A stretch of 64,000 nt of DNA from Sporosarcina koreensis (lineage in GTDB: Bacteria > Bacillota > Bacilli > Bacillales_A > Planococcaceae): assembly GCF_001531445.1 (NCBI RefSeq), contig NZ_LQYA01000004.1, forward strand, positions 1-64,000, given 5' to 3'. The position numbers and the translations under genes are program-made. This document shows positions 6,881 through 15,022 of this stretch, in pieces. The notes below the pieces were generated by a model. It had not been told where the DNA came from and ran no database searches. It saw only the letters and a program-made list of their open reading frames with translations. Each line of letters starts with the position of its first letter. Position 1 is the stretch's first letter.

Positions 6881-8818
6881 TTAATCTGCGCCTGCACCGC
6901 CACCGCCGCCATCTCCTCCGCCTCCGCCGCTGTAGCCGCCGGAATCATAAGAGCCCCCTCCCCTAGAAGAGCTGCTCTTGTCGACGGACATCGGACCCCA
7001 AGTGGAATAGGTGAAATAAAGCGGATCCACTTGCAACGCGAAAAGGGGTGCGAGTGAAGAGGTTTCTGGCAATACCCGTTTCAACCTCGGAAGTCTTTTC
7101 TTTGATTTATTCAATAAATAAGCACGAGCCATCCAACGGTCTGCTTCTTCCAGGTGAAGAAAATCGGGTATTCCCCGCCTCACACGGTTTCTGAATTTCG
7201 TAATGCTCATCTTTGTATAAAGAGCGGTAAATGAGCTTGGCATTGCTTTCGGAATCGCGAAAAACAGAATTGCCCCACAGACGATTGCGGAAAGGACAGC
7301 ATTCGTTACTTCCGTAGCAACGGGTTGAGCGCCTGCAGAAAACATCCCGATAAAGAACAGGATTGCTGGCCATTTCTTTTCAGGGTTTGTAATGTAAAAG
7401 TAATACATGATGACAGCTACAATAGCAGGAAATGCAATTCCCCAGCCACCTGCACCATCCGCGTAAAATCCGTACATGGTCATTATCGTGAGCAGTAGAA
7501 AGATTGCTGCTTTCACTACTTTTGGCATCTTCGTGGAAAGTGCCCCCGCCTCATCCATAAGACTAAGCACATCGTTATGCCAAGCTTCGTGGTTTTCATG
7601 GAATTGCCGCTGCTTGCGCAGATGGATCCGATTCTTTTTATCTCCATGCACGGAAGCCCCCGCCATGTCATGCAAATGGAATTTCCGATGACCGACCCTC
7701 CCTTTGAATAACCATGTCACCAAATATTGCTCGTGAGGCAGTAAATTTTGTTTTGATTTTTTCAATTGTTCATTTGATTGGGGCAAGCGGAAAACTAATG
7801 TTTTTTCAGGGGCGCCTTTCTTCCCTTGGAAACGTGCTGCCGAATCCGTCAGTTCCACCTTAATGACCCCTTTATCAACGAGCGAAAACAAGCCCGACAG
7901 AAAGCTTTTTCGATTGAATCGGCCATTTTGATCGACAAAAGCCAAATACGTCGGATCAGTCTGCAAGACGAGATCAATGCTGCCGAACAAGGAGAATACC
8001 CGTTGCCTCAGTAAAATAAGCAAGCCGGTCAGTGTAATGAAGAAAACGCTGAGACCATTCGCCGCTTTTTCCACTGCGGGAATTTTCGCCCATCTAGATT
8101 CATTTCTATCGATGCGCTGCTGTTCCTGCCGGATTGCTTCTTCGAACGAGACGGGCTCCGTTATTTTTTGCTGCTCGGTCATAATTATGGAAGGGAACAG
8201 CACGCGGGTCTCCGTCACTGTATGTGCGGCCGACTTGGGCGTATGAAACGAAATGCCGTCGCGATAAACCTTCCGCACCTGCCCTGCCCGGTCGTGCAGA
8301 AACCCATGGATTTGGCCCTCGCCGGCGTCGCCGGGCAATGCGTAGGTGATCTCGACATTATTCAAGTGCTCGTCGTGATTGTCGCCTCCTTCAAAATAAG
8401 TAACGGACAAATCACTGTATGTATCGTATGACGTCACCGCGTTCTGCATCGTGTAGACGTAAAGGACGGATACGATTTCATCCCCCGCCCGAATGGCTGC
8501 CCGGTACGTGCCGCCTTCGCGGGTCACCGGCGCTTTCGTCAAAGCGGACTCCTCGATTTCCCCGACGATAGGATCCAGTCCATCGAGTAGATACGCCTCG
8601 AACTGTTGGACCTGCCCAATATGCTTCTCCGGAAACGATCGCATCAACTGCGAAAACGAGCCATCCAACGTATACGTGAACACCTCATTCACCAACATAT
8701 CACCGTTCGGCTGCACCCACCCCTTGATCTGCACCCGGTCAATTGCGTACGACTTCGCATGGGCAGTGGCTGGTGAAAGGATGAATAATACCATTATGAA
8801 TATGACCATTTTTCGCAC
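6881..8818 (-). CDS. DUF2207-family membrane protein
   Basis: About 645 aa. A signal peptide (VIFIMVLFILSPATAHA) leads into a large exported DUF2207 domain (to about residue 240), a membrane segment (LSVFFITLTGLLILL), a cytoplasmic stretch, two or more further membrane segments (about 440-530), and an extreme C-terminus of Gly-rich low complexity (GGGGGDGGGGG). This is the family pattern; function is not established. The frame opens at a GTG at 8827, but that GTG is part of the AAAGGAGGTG ribosome site; the second GTG at 8818 has proper spacing and is preferred. Single gene. Confidence 0.85.
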   Translation of the reverse strand: MRKMVIFIMVLFILSPATAHAKSYAIDRVQIKGWVQPNGDMLVNEVFTYTLDGSFSQLMRSFPEKHIGQVQQFEAYLLDGLDPIVGEIEESALTKAPVTREGGTYRAAIRAGDEIVSVLYVYTMQNAVTSYDTYSDLSVTYFEGGDNHDEHLNNVEITYALPGDAGEGQIHGFLHDRAGQVRKVYRDGISFHTPKSAAHTVTETRVLFPSIIMTEQQKITEPVSFEEAIRQEQQRIDRNESRWAKIPAVEKAANGLSVFFITLTGLLILLRQRVFSLFGSIDLVLQTDPTYLAFVDQNGRFNRKSFLSGLFSLVDKGVIKVELTDSAARFQGKKGAPEKTLVFRLPQSNEQLKKSKQNLLPHEQYLVTWLFKGRVGHRKFHLHDMAGASVHGDKKNRIHLRKQRQFHENHEAWHNDVLSLMDEAGALSTKMPKVVKAAIFLLLTIMTMYGFYADGAGGWGIAFPAIVAVIMYYFYITNPEKKWPAILFFIGMFSAGAQPVATEVTNAVLSAIVCGAILFFAIPKAMPSSFTALYTKMSITKFRNRVRRGIPDFLHLEEADRWMARAYLLNKSKKRLPRLKRVLPETSSLAPLFALQVDPLYFTYSTWGPMSVDKSSSSRGGGSYDSGGYSGGGGGDGGGGGAGAD

Positions 8819-8940
8819 AGGCGGCACCTCCTTTACATGACATACGACGGACGTCGAGCAAGGGTTTCAAAAGTATAATAAAACGGGCTGTTTGGCATGT
8901 TTACCAACAATAAATTAGTTGTTATCTATCATAGAAATAA

Positions 8941-9010
8941 TTATCTATTGAATCTCTGGAGTTATCTATTGAATCCTTGAACTTATCACCAAATCATGAC
9001 CTTTCACCTA
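8941..9010 (+). repeat. Array A1: 21-bp units TTATCTATTGAAT + 8 variable, with tail
   Basis: Two complete 21-bp units (8941-8961, 8962-8982) and a degenerate one before them, closed by a tail starting TTATCACCAAATCATGACC and ending CACCTA. The tail runs into the stop codon region of the NERD pseudogene. The same unit recurs at 10078-10182 and, inverted, at 16581-16677. Confidence 0.85.
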
Positions 9011-9991
9011 CAAATTGCTGTTTTCTTTAGTAATCGTTCTACATCCTTCAAGCCCGCCATATAAAACCTGCCTCTTTTTTCTCCAAAAGAAGGTATATCC
9101 AAGTGTTTTAATAGACAATTTGCTTTTTGATGGCTATCCAATCGCAAGAAATATCTGCAGTCTTTATTCGTTATTCGATTATTAATTAATATGAAATAGT
9201 CCAGTAGTGACTCCAAGTGTGCATGCTGATCGACATGACCACAAAACTGGCATCTCCATCCTTTATGAATGGATTGCATACCAAATGAGCCGCAATGATT
9301 GCAGCGGACTCCCGTGATTAACTCTGAAGGTGAAATGTTATAGCTAGATGAGAAAGGAAAAGGGTTATAATCGTGGTGGCTCTCCACCAAAGCTGCAGCA
9401 ATGCTGTTCAGCTCATTTTCATCGAAAGTTGGGGATTGTTCTCCGATGTTTCGTAGAAAAATTGGAATTTCAAGGGGAAAAGAACTGTTAGATTATGACG
9501 CAGATTTTCGAAATGCTGTTGCGGTCTTGGAAAAACTACTGCTTTATGAATGGGAATTGCTACATTTTGTGCATTAAGCCAATCTTTCAATAATAGCTGA
9601 TTTCGCTCAAGTTGGATGGAGGGACATTCAAATGAGTCGACTTGTCCATTATCAAGAGTTCGAGTAATTTGATTCTGATTGGCCGGAAAACTAATACGGC
9701 CCGCTATATTCTTCATTTCCAAAATGACCGCTCCTTGCTTACATAGAAAAAGCGTATCAATTTGAAAGTAACCAGTGGATTTTAAATGAAGATCGTGAAA
9801 TATATAATGTTCAAATGGAACCATATATTTTTGAAATATCTCTCCTAATATCCTCTCTCCATTCTCACCAGCTCGTGTTGACCGTAATGCACTTTCAATG
9901 ATTGGAAACCTTGAATGTTGGTCTGGCAACCTTTGCAATAACCTCTCCAAAGCAATCCGCTTAAATGAATTCGTTTTTTCTTAATTATCAA
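9004..9991 (-). pseudogene. Frameshifted NERD-domain protein gene
   Basis: The pieces together encode a NERD (nuclease-related) protein. Residues from the middle piece (9408-9950) carry the NERD core GENGERILGEIF, IDTLFL and AVILEMKNIAG. The last piece (9004-9390) has two CxxC pairs (VRCNHCG, WRCQFCG) and a basic C-terminus. The reading frame changes near 9440, where a run of four C would need a fifth to join them into NNPPTFDENELNS. A second change near 9950 separates the core from a likely start (MIIKKKRIH, TTG at 9991 behind GAGGAGGTGG). Two breaks argue for real decay rather than one sequencing error. Array A copies flank both ends. Confidence 0.72.
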
Positions 9992-10077
9992 TATAAACCA
10001 CCTCCTCGAATGATTGTAGCACGTCAATTATTCTTTTTTCATAAGATTTTCCTCCTTTCAATAGAGCGGCATTAAAT

Positions 10078-10210
10078 TTATCTATTGAAATGGATAAGTT
10101 ATCTATCGAATACCGGTTTTTATCTATTGAATAGAGAAAGTTATCTATTGAATCTGCACATTTATCTATTGAATATCAAAAACTATCACCGGATCATGAC
10201 TTTATAACTA
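10078..10210 (+). repeat. Array A2: five 21-bp units with tail
   Basis: Units begin at 10078, 10099, 10120, 10141 and 10162, exactly 21 bp apart. Each begins TTATCTATTGAAT (one has TATCGAAT) and ends in 8 bases that differ in every unit. The closing tail CTATCACCGGATCATGACTTTATAACTA is the tail of A1 in diverged form (the shared core is TATCACC, then ATCATGAC). Confidence 0.9.
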
Positions 10211-10334
10211 CTCGAGCGCCATCAAAAACCGATGCACGCCCGAATTCCAACATCCTTGTGTCTGCCGTTGCCACCTTTCAAAACTGATGCTACAATGGAA
10301 TGTAGGATTTACGATAAAAAGGAGTGAAGTCTTC

Positions 10335-10427
10335 ATGTGGTTCCTATACATCATGTACGCGCTGTTCGCTTTTATCATCCTTGGTACAACATTTGGTCTT
10401 GTCAGCACATTCAACAATCATAAGTGA
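10335..10427 (+). CDS. 30-aa single-span membrane peptide
   Basis: A 30-codon frame starts with ATG behind AAAAGGAGTGAAG and ends directly in a terminator hairpin. The product begins MWFLYIMYALFAFIILG, is almost wholly hydrophobic to about residue 24, and ends in the polar FNNHK. A good ribosome site, a stop inside the hairpin and its own terminator support a real gene. I do not recognise it. It lies between the decayed NERD gene and the propeptide/receptor pair on the other strand. Confidence 0.6.
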   Translation: MWFLYIMYALFAFIILGTTFGLVSTFNNHK

Positions 10428-10446
10428 TTGTTGAAGTGCTTTTTTT
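10411..10446 (+). terminator. Terminator of the 30-aa peptide gene
   Basis: TCAACAATCA (10411-10420) pairs with TGATTGTTGA (10425-10434); a run of seven T follows at 10440-10446. The left arm is coding. Confidence 0.85.
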
Positions 10447-10476
10447 GTGGAATCGCGTCACAATGACAGCAAATAG

Positions 10477-10516
10477 AAAAGGTGTCCCGCACCCGAAGAG
10501 CTGGGGACACCTTTTT
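10477..10516. terminator. Terminator after the propeptide gene
   Basis: AAAAGGTGTCCC (10477-10488) and GGGACACCTTTT (10504-10515) form a perfect 12-bp stem flanked by A and T runs, directly after the stop of the 52-aa propeptide gene. Confidence 0.85.
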
Positions 10517-10517
10517 C

Positions 10518-10676
10518 TTATGTTTGTGGAGGTAAGACCGATGGTGGAGTTAGATTGTCTTTACCTTTTGCGTTCGTCTCCATGCTGTCATTCGGTTCCA
10601 ATGCAAATCCAGTTCCCATTCCAGCAAATGCGGCAAACATTGCTGTTAGTAAAATAATGGTGATCTTCCGTTTCAT
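10518..10676 (-). CDS. Exported 52-aa propeptide, probable signalling peptide precursor
   Basis: A 52-aa product with a classic export signal: basic start MKRK, hydrophobic core ITIILLTAMFAAFAGMG, and a polar tail of about 25 residues ending NLTPPSVLPPQT. Its ATG overlaps the stop of the receptor gene as ATGA, and a GGGAGAGAAGG site lies within the receptor's last codons, so the two are translationally coupled. This layout, a small exported precursor right behind an HTH-helical-repeat regulator, is that of PlcR-PapR and NprR-NprX. I infer that a short C-terminal fragment, probably Pro-rich, is the signal. Too short for most gene callers. Confidence 0.75.
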   Translation of the reverse strand: MKRKITIILLTAMFAAFAGMGTGFALEPNDSMETNAKGKDNLTPPSVLPPQT

Positions 10677-11911
10677 AATTCCTTCTCTCCCTTGTCATAA
10701 TGATACAAACTATACACTCCCGCTTTTTCGTAATCACCGATGGAGCGGTAATAGTTTGCCAACCTCCATGCGATACTTCTTGCTTCCCCTATATAATCAT
10801 GTTTCTTCAGAAAAGGAAATGCTATTTGTTCACAATAGTTTAAAAGTTCCTGTTGGGAAATTTTAGTCTTTCTAAAGTAATCCAACTGCACCTTTAAATA
10901 CGGGTCTTTTTTCCTTCCCGCTAATACTTCCAATTCATCAAGAAGAGAATCGATCTCTTTATTTTCCTCAACCGCTGTTTGCAATAAATGAATGAGGACT
11001 GCTTGATATAAATCGGCACCCGGTTCCAAAAGCGCCTTCAATTCTTTCAACATATCATATGCCGAGCTATGAAGCTCCCTTCTATTTTGCAACATGGAAT
11101 AGTTATAGAGTGCCCCCTGATACAACTGTTCCATCTGCATCATCCTGGCATTTCGAAGGATAGTTTTGAACAAACCATCCGCCTGCAGGATGAAATCTCG
11201 GTTTGTATAGTTAATGGCCAACAGAAGCTGTGCATGAAGAAGACGGATGTAATTAGAGTCTTTCCGGAAATGGTCGACAGCCATTTCTGCATAGTAAGTC
11301 GACTTGCTATATTGTGCTCTGTTATGAAGCAAATAGGCTCTTTGATAAAACAGTTCCCCCTCGAACATATGGGGAATCCGTTCACGGAATTCCTCTATCC
11401 TTTCCAAGCGATTTTCCGCTTCTGTAAAATTTTGCAAGAAGATATCGTAAATAAGATAAATGACTTTCGATACGCCTTTTTCATATTCCGTGAAGGATGT
11501 CTCCATTCGTTTCAAGATGGAAACTTGTTGTGTCGCGCGAGGCGTGTCCTGTTTGAATAAAAAATAACGCAATTTGTAGAGCTCATATCGATTCACCAAG
11601 TCCGTCGATTGCAAATAGTCTTCATGCGCGGAAAGTTCTTTGTATCCCTCTTCCATCGCTTTCAAGTCATAGTAGACCGAATGCATGATGAATGTTTCCA
11701 ACTTCTCTTTCCAGCCTTCGTATATATCCACTTCACGCTCCCATTCAATGCCCATCCGTTTGAACAGTTCATTGATTGTTTCGTTATGGGGAATGTATTT
11801 ATTCGACTCGATTTTACTTAAATGGGAGATGGAGCATACGCCTTTACAAAGCTCGGCCTGTGTCAAATTGTTTCTCATTCTGTAGTATTTTAGGATGGAT
11901 CCGATATTCAT
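10673..11911 (-). CDS. RRNPP-type transcription regulator (HTH plus helical repeats), peptide receptor
   Basis: About 412 aa. The N-terminus is an XRE helix-turn-helix (IGSILKYYRMRNNLTQAEL, then SISHLSKIESNKYIP). The remaining ~340 residues are continuous helical repeats with TPR-like spacing, for example the closing stretch ANYYRSIGDYEKAGVYSLYHY. This is the architecture and length of PlcR/NprR-like receptors that bind a re-imported peptide. The frame opens at a GTG at 11920 that is part of the AAGGGGGTG ribosome site; ATG at 11914 or 11911 is more likely. The next gene is a coupled 52-aa exported precursor. Targets are unknown; autoregulation is likely by analogy. Confidence 0.85.
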   Translation of the reverse strand: MNIGSILKYYRMRNNLTQAELCKGVCSISHLSKIESNKYIPHNETINELFKRMGIEWEREVDIYEGWKEKLETFIMHSVYYDLKAMEEGYKELSAHEDYLQSTDLVNRYELYKLRYFLFKQDTPRATQQVSILKRMETSFTEYEKGVSKVIYLIYDIFLQNFTEAENRLERIEEFRERIPHMFEGELFYQRAYLLHNRAQYSKSTYYAEMAVDHFRKDSNYIRLLHAQLLLAINYTNRDFILQADGLFKTILRNARMMQMEQLYQGALYNYSMLQNRRELHSSAYDMLKELKALLEPGADLYQAVLIHLLQTAVEENKEIDSLLDELEVLAGRKKDPYLKVQLDYFRKTKISQQELLNYCEQIAFPFLKKHDYIGEARSIAWRLANYYRSIGDYEKAGVYSLYHYDKGEKEL

Positions 11912-12280
11912 CATTAGCACCCCCTTAATAATTTCTTACTATTCGAACATATCACGTTATATACATGAATACATGAGAAAACAGTCCCAGGGGAGTAAGG
12001 GACTGTTTTCAGCCTAATGTATGGGATTTTCATTAGGAGGCTATGTTGATTTTCTTTCAAAAAGCATTTTTCTAGTATTGCTAACTTTACTGTATCAGAT
12101 ATGTTCACTATAGGAAATTGGGAAAAATACGATAGGAATCGACAGCTTTCGCGACTGTGGTCTCTATCTATCCACCCCTAAGAAGGTGTTTGTTTAAATC
12201 CAAAGAACTAGAAAACACCGGCCATTGATGCGGCCGGTGTTGGGCAAATTGTGGAATCCCTATTTGATTATACCTACCAA
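11912..12280. other. Intergenic stretch with three hairpins, no convincing gene
   Basis: It holds a terminator-like stem (AAAACAGTCCC at 11978-11988 with GGGACTGTTTT at 11999-12009), a second inverted repeat (CCTAATG 12013-12019, CATTAGG 12031-12037) and the terminator of the ABC permease gene. The receptor promoter should lie in 11921-11975. A 9-codon frame after AGGAGG at 12036 is too close to its ribosome site to call. Confidence 0.6.
12211..12241 (-). terminator. Terminator of the GntR/ABC operon
   Basis: AACACCGGCC (12214-12223) pairs perfectly with GGCCGGTGTT (12232-12241); a GTTTTC run follows on the minus strand, 40 bases past the last gene of the operon. Confidence 0.8.
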
Positions 12281-13051
12281 TCAGGCAGTAACATCGCGTT
12301 TTACGAATGTTGTAAAGCTGATTACGAGGAAGACTATGATATAAACGGCCAATACGGCGAGCGAAAAAGGCATTGTTAAGTCAGGAACTAGCATCATGCC
12401 CGTCTCAAATTGGGTTAAGTCCATATGTGTAAATAATAAGTATTTCGCGATTTCATACCTTGAAAGAATGGCACTAATCGTAGAGCCTGTAAAATAGATG
12501 AACAGTGATAGTCCAATTGCGAGCGAACTGGAGCGGAAAACACTGCCGATTGCGAACGCGAATGTCGCTGTGATGAATACGTTACCGAATGAAAGAAGCA
12601 ACATATATAGACTTTTGCTCCAAACCGACCAACTTGATATACTTTCGCCTGCACCCGATTTGAATAATAGAAGTGCCAGCAAGACATATACGGCATAACC
12701 GATCACCATAAGGAACATACCAAACACATTCACTGTGAGGAATTTGGACAAAAGAATTTTCCACCGCTTCACTGGACGTGTCAGCAACATTTTAATCGTT
12801 CCCTGCGAAAACTCGGATGCGACAATACCCGCCGCAACGATAACTGTCAGCAATAAAACCGTCCCACCAACCGATGATGGATCCTGAATCATCCCTGCTC
12901 TTGTGAAATTGCCCCCCATATCCTGCTGAATACTTATCCATTTCATCAAGCCCATCATGCCGGCAGTAATAATAATGAGAATGCCTGTCATAACCCACGT
13001 CCCTTTTTTATGCCACAATTTCATCCATTCATTTTGCATAAGCTTCAGCAA
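12281..13051 (-). CDS. ABC-2 type transporter permease
   Basis: About 256 aa with six hydrophobic segments, starting with a cytoplasmic helix (LMQNEWMKLWHKKGTW) that is typical of ABC-2 permeases next to YxlF/BcrA-like ATPases. A cytoplasmic loop has SQGTIKMLLTRPVKRWKIL, the usual coupling region. It is the last gene of the operon and overlaps the preceding ATPase gene. The frame opens at a GTG at 13060 that sits inside GGAGGTG; the TTG at 13051, 8 bases on, is better placed. Substrate unknown. Confidence 0.85.
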   Translation of the reverse strand: MLKLMQNEWMKLWHKKGTWVMTGILIIITAGMMGLMKWISIQQDMGGNFTRAGMIQDPSSVGGTVLLLTVIVAAGIVASEFSQGTIKMLLTRPVKRWKILLSKFLTVNVFGMFLMVIGYAVYVLLALLLFKSGAGESISSWSVWSKSLYMLLLSFGNVFITATFAFAIGSVFRSSSLAIGLSLFIYFTGSTISAILSRYEIAKYLLFTHMDLTQFETGMMLVPDLTMPFSLAVLAVYIIVFLVISFTTFVKRDVTA

Positions 13052-13946
13052 TCTGGCCACCTCCAGTCATCTCTAAGAACTCATCTTCCAATGTCTTGCG
13101 ATGCGGCTGAACCGCAAATACTTGCAGCCCTTCGGCAATGAACGACTCGACCAGCCCTGGAATTTGGTGCTGCTCCGCATTCACGAGTAAGCCGTCTTTA
13201 AACGCTTCCACCGTGAATCCTCCATCCATTAGCATTTGTTTCGCCTTCTCGGCAGGTGTCGCTTCAATATAATAGAACGATTCCCGCGCATCGGACATTT
13301 CACGAATATCAATGAGTTTACCGTTTTGGATAATAGCAATACGGTCGCACATCTGCTCAATTTCGGAAAGCATATGACTCGAAACGAAGACGGACACACC
13401 TTCCGCTTCGGCAATTTTACGCAAATATTGCCGGAATTCGCGGATTCCCGCTGGATCCAACCCATTCGTCGGTTCATCCAAAATCAAGAACTTCGGACTA
13501 TGCAAGAGTGCTTGCGCAAGTCCAAGTCGTTGGCGCATCCCGAGTGAATAGGTCCCCACTTTTTCATGAATGCGATTTTGCATGCCGACTTGGCGGACGA
13601 CTTCATCGATCCGCTCCTTCGTCACGCCTTTATGCATGCGCGCAAAATGAATCAAATTCTTATACCCCGACATGAATTTATACATTTCCGGATTTTCAAC
13701 GATGACGCCTACTTTCGAAAGCCCCTCCTCGAAATCATCACGGAGCGATACGCCATCGATAACGATGTCGCCGCCCGTCTGTTTCATGAGCCCGACCATC
13801 ATCCGGATCGTCGTCGTTTTCCCTGCCCCATTCGGACCGAGGAAGCCCGTGATCTGTCCCGGATACAACGACAAATTCAAATTGTCAATGATCTTCTTGC
13901 TGCGAATCGTTTTGGATAAATTCTTCAATTCCACTACCGGTTTCAT
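13029..13946 (-). CDS. ABC transporter ATP-binding protein (BcrA/YxlF-like)
   Basis: A 305-aa ATPase with Walker A GPNGAGKTT, signature YSLGMRQRLGLAQALL, Walker B FLILDEPTNGLD and the switch His in SSHMLSE. The C-terminal extension of about 90 residues (after 215) is common in antibiotic- and lipid-export ATPases of this group. It overlaps the upstream ATPase gene by ATGA and the downstream permease gene by 23 bases, so it most likely works with that permease. Start ATG follows AAAGGGAG. Confidence 0.9.
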   Translation of the reverse strand: MKPVVELKNLSKTIRSKKIIDNLNLSLYPGQITGFLGPNGAGKTTTIRMMVGLMKQTGGDIVIDGVSLRDDFEEGLSKVGVIVENPEMYKFMSGYKNLIHFARMHKGVTKERIDEVVRQVGMQNRIHEKVGTYSLGMRQRLGLAQALLHSPKFLILDEPTNGLDPAGIREFRQYLRKIAEAEGVSVFVSSHMLSEIEQMCDRIAIIQNGKLIDIREMSDARESFYYIEATPAEKAKQMLMDGGFTVEAFKDGLLVNAEQHQIPGLVESFIAEGLQVFAVQPHRKTLEDEFLEMTGGGQIAEAYAK

Positions 13947-14668
13947 TTTCCCAACTCCCTTTCTTTCTGATCTTTGAATAGTGATACCATCCAGCTTGTT
14001 GCATCCATCCCATAGAAATCCCGGATCTCGTCAACCGATTCATGGGCAATGACGACTCCTCCTCGCATGACGATAATGTCATCCAAAAGGGGCTCGACTT
14101 CCCTGATTTCATGCGTCGACATGATGACGGTCTGACGCTCCGAGTCTGTATATCGAATAAGTCCTTTCGCGATATCATCCCGCACCATCGGGTCCAGCCC
14201 TGAAAACGGTTCGTCCAGTAAATAGATATCGGCTTCCCGCGCAAGTGTTACCGCGATTTTCACACGTCCCCGGTTTCCTTTCGACAAGCTTTTTATCTTC
14301 GAATGTAATGAAACATTCAGGAACTGCAAGATTTCCTTTGCTTTAACTACGTCAAAATCCTCGAATTGCGAAACGTAAAAGTCAACAAGTTGCTGAACGG
14401 TGAAGTACGTGTAGAAATCATCCGTATCAGACATATACGCTACCCGGGCGGCAATCCGCCGTGTAATCAGCTGTCCATCAAACGTCGCGCTCCCTGTGTT
14501 CGGCGTCAATAGTCCTGCCATCAGCTTCAATAACGTCGATTTGCCGCTTCCGTTTTCACCGACAAGCCCGATCACTTTTCCCCTTGGAATCAATAGCGTC
14601 ACATCATTCAACGCCCTTTTACTCCCATATTTCTTCCCGACTTGTTTCAACTCAATCAATTTCGCCAC
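13943..14668 (-). CDS. ABC transporter ATP-binding protein (YtrB-like)
   Basis: About 241 aa. Walker A GENGSGKST, signature SLSKGNRGRVKIA (a diverged LSGGQ), Walker B IYLLDEPFSGLD and switch STHEIRE are present. I chose the GTG at 14668 (VAKLIELKQVGKKYGSK), since the frame upstream of it repeats the end of the GntR gene; the two genes overlap by 17 bases. The order GntR then this ATPase matches ytrA-ytrB, and it probably couples to the two membrane proteins encoded upstream (15023-16455). Confidence 0.87.
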   Translation of the reverse strand: MAKLIELKQVGKKYGSKRALNDVTLLIPRGKVIGLVGENGSGKSTLLKLMAGLLTPNTGSATFDGQLITRRIAARVAYMSDTDDFYTYFTVQQLVDFYVSQFEDFDVVKAKEILQFLNVSLHSKIKSLSKGNRGRVKIAVTLAREADIYLLDEPFSGLDPMVRDDIAKGLIRYTDSERQTVIMSTHEIREVEPLLDDIIVMRGGVVIAHESVDEIRDFYGMDATSWMVSLFKDQKERELGK

Positions 14669-15020
14669 CCCGTTCCTGCAAACACTGTACAATTTCGTCG
14701 GTCGTAAATCCGAATGCTGCCACACTTTGAAGGAATGTCGTCACAAGCTGCTCCTTCATTTCATTGCGAAGCGCTATGATCTTTTCCTGATCCTCTGTCA
14801 CGAACGATCCCTGCCCCCTTCTCGTCTCGGTGATCTCCATCTGTTCCAACTCCTTGTAGACGCGCTGCATCGTGTTCGCATTCACGCCGACTTCTACCGC
14901 GTACTCACGAACGGACGGCAACTTTTCTCCTGTCGCAAGCGTGCCCCGCATAATATCCCCTAATATCCGGTCGATGAGCTGCTGGTAAATCGGCTTATCC
15001 GGTAAGAAATCAATGCTCAT
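14652..15020 (-). CDS. GntR-family transcriptional repressor (YtrA-like)
   Basis: A 122-aa regulator of the short YtrA subfamily: a GntR winged helix at 10-75 (PIYQQLIDRILGDIMRGTL, KLPSVREYAVEVGVNANT, RRGQGSFV) and a C-terminal tail of about 45 residues that in YtrA proteins only dimerises. It sits as the third gene of the operon, between the two membrane proteins and the ATPases. A YtrA-like inverted repeat covers the operon promoter at 16478-16499, so autorepression is likely. In Bacillus YtrA responds to cell-wall-active antibiotics. Confidence 0.9.
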   Translation of the reverse strand: MSIDFLPDKPIYQQLIDRILGDIMRGTLATGEKLPSVREYAVEVGVNANTMQRVYKELEQMEITETRRGQGSFVTEDQEKIIALRNEMKEQLVTTFLQSVAAFGFTTDEIVQCLQERGGEID

Positions 15021-15022
15021 CG

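Noticed and set aside
12013-12070. Nine-codon leader peptide after AGGAGG
   Set aside because: Only two bases separate the AGGAGG from the ATG, and no regulated gene follows on that strand.
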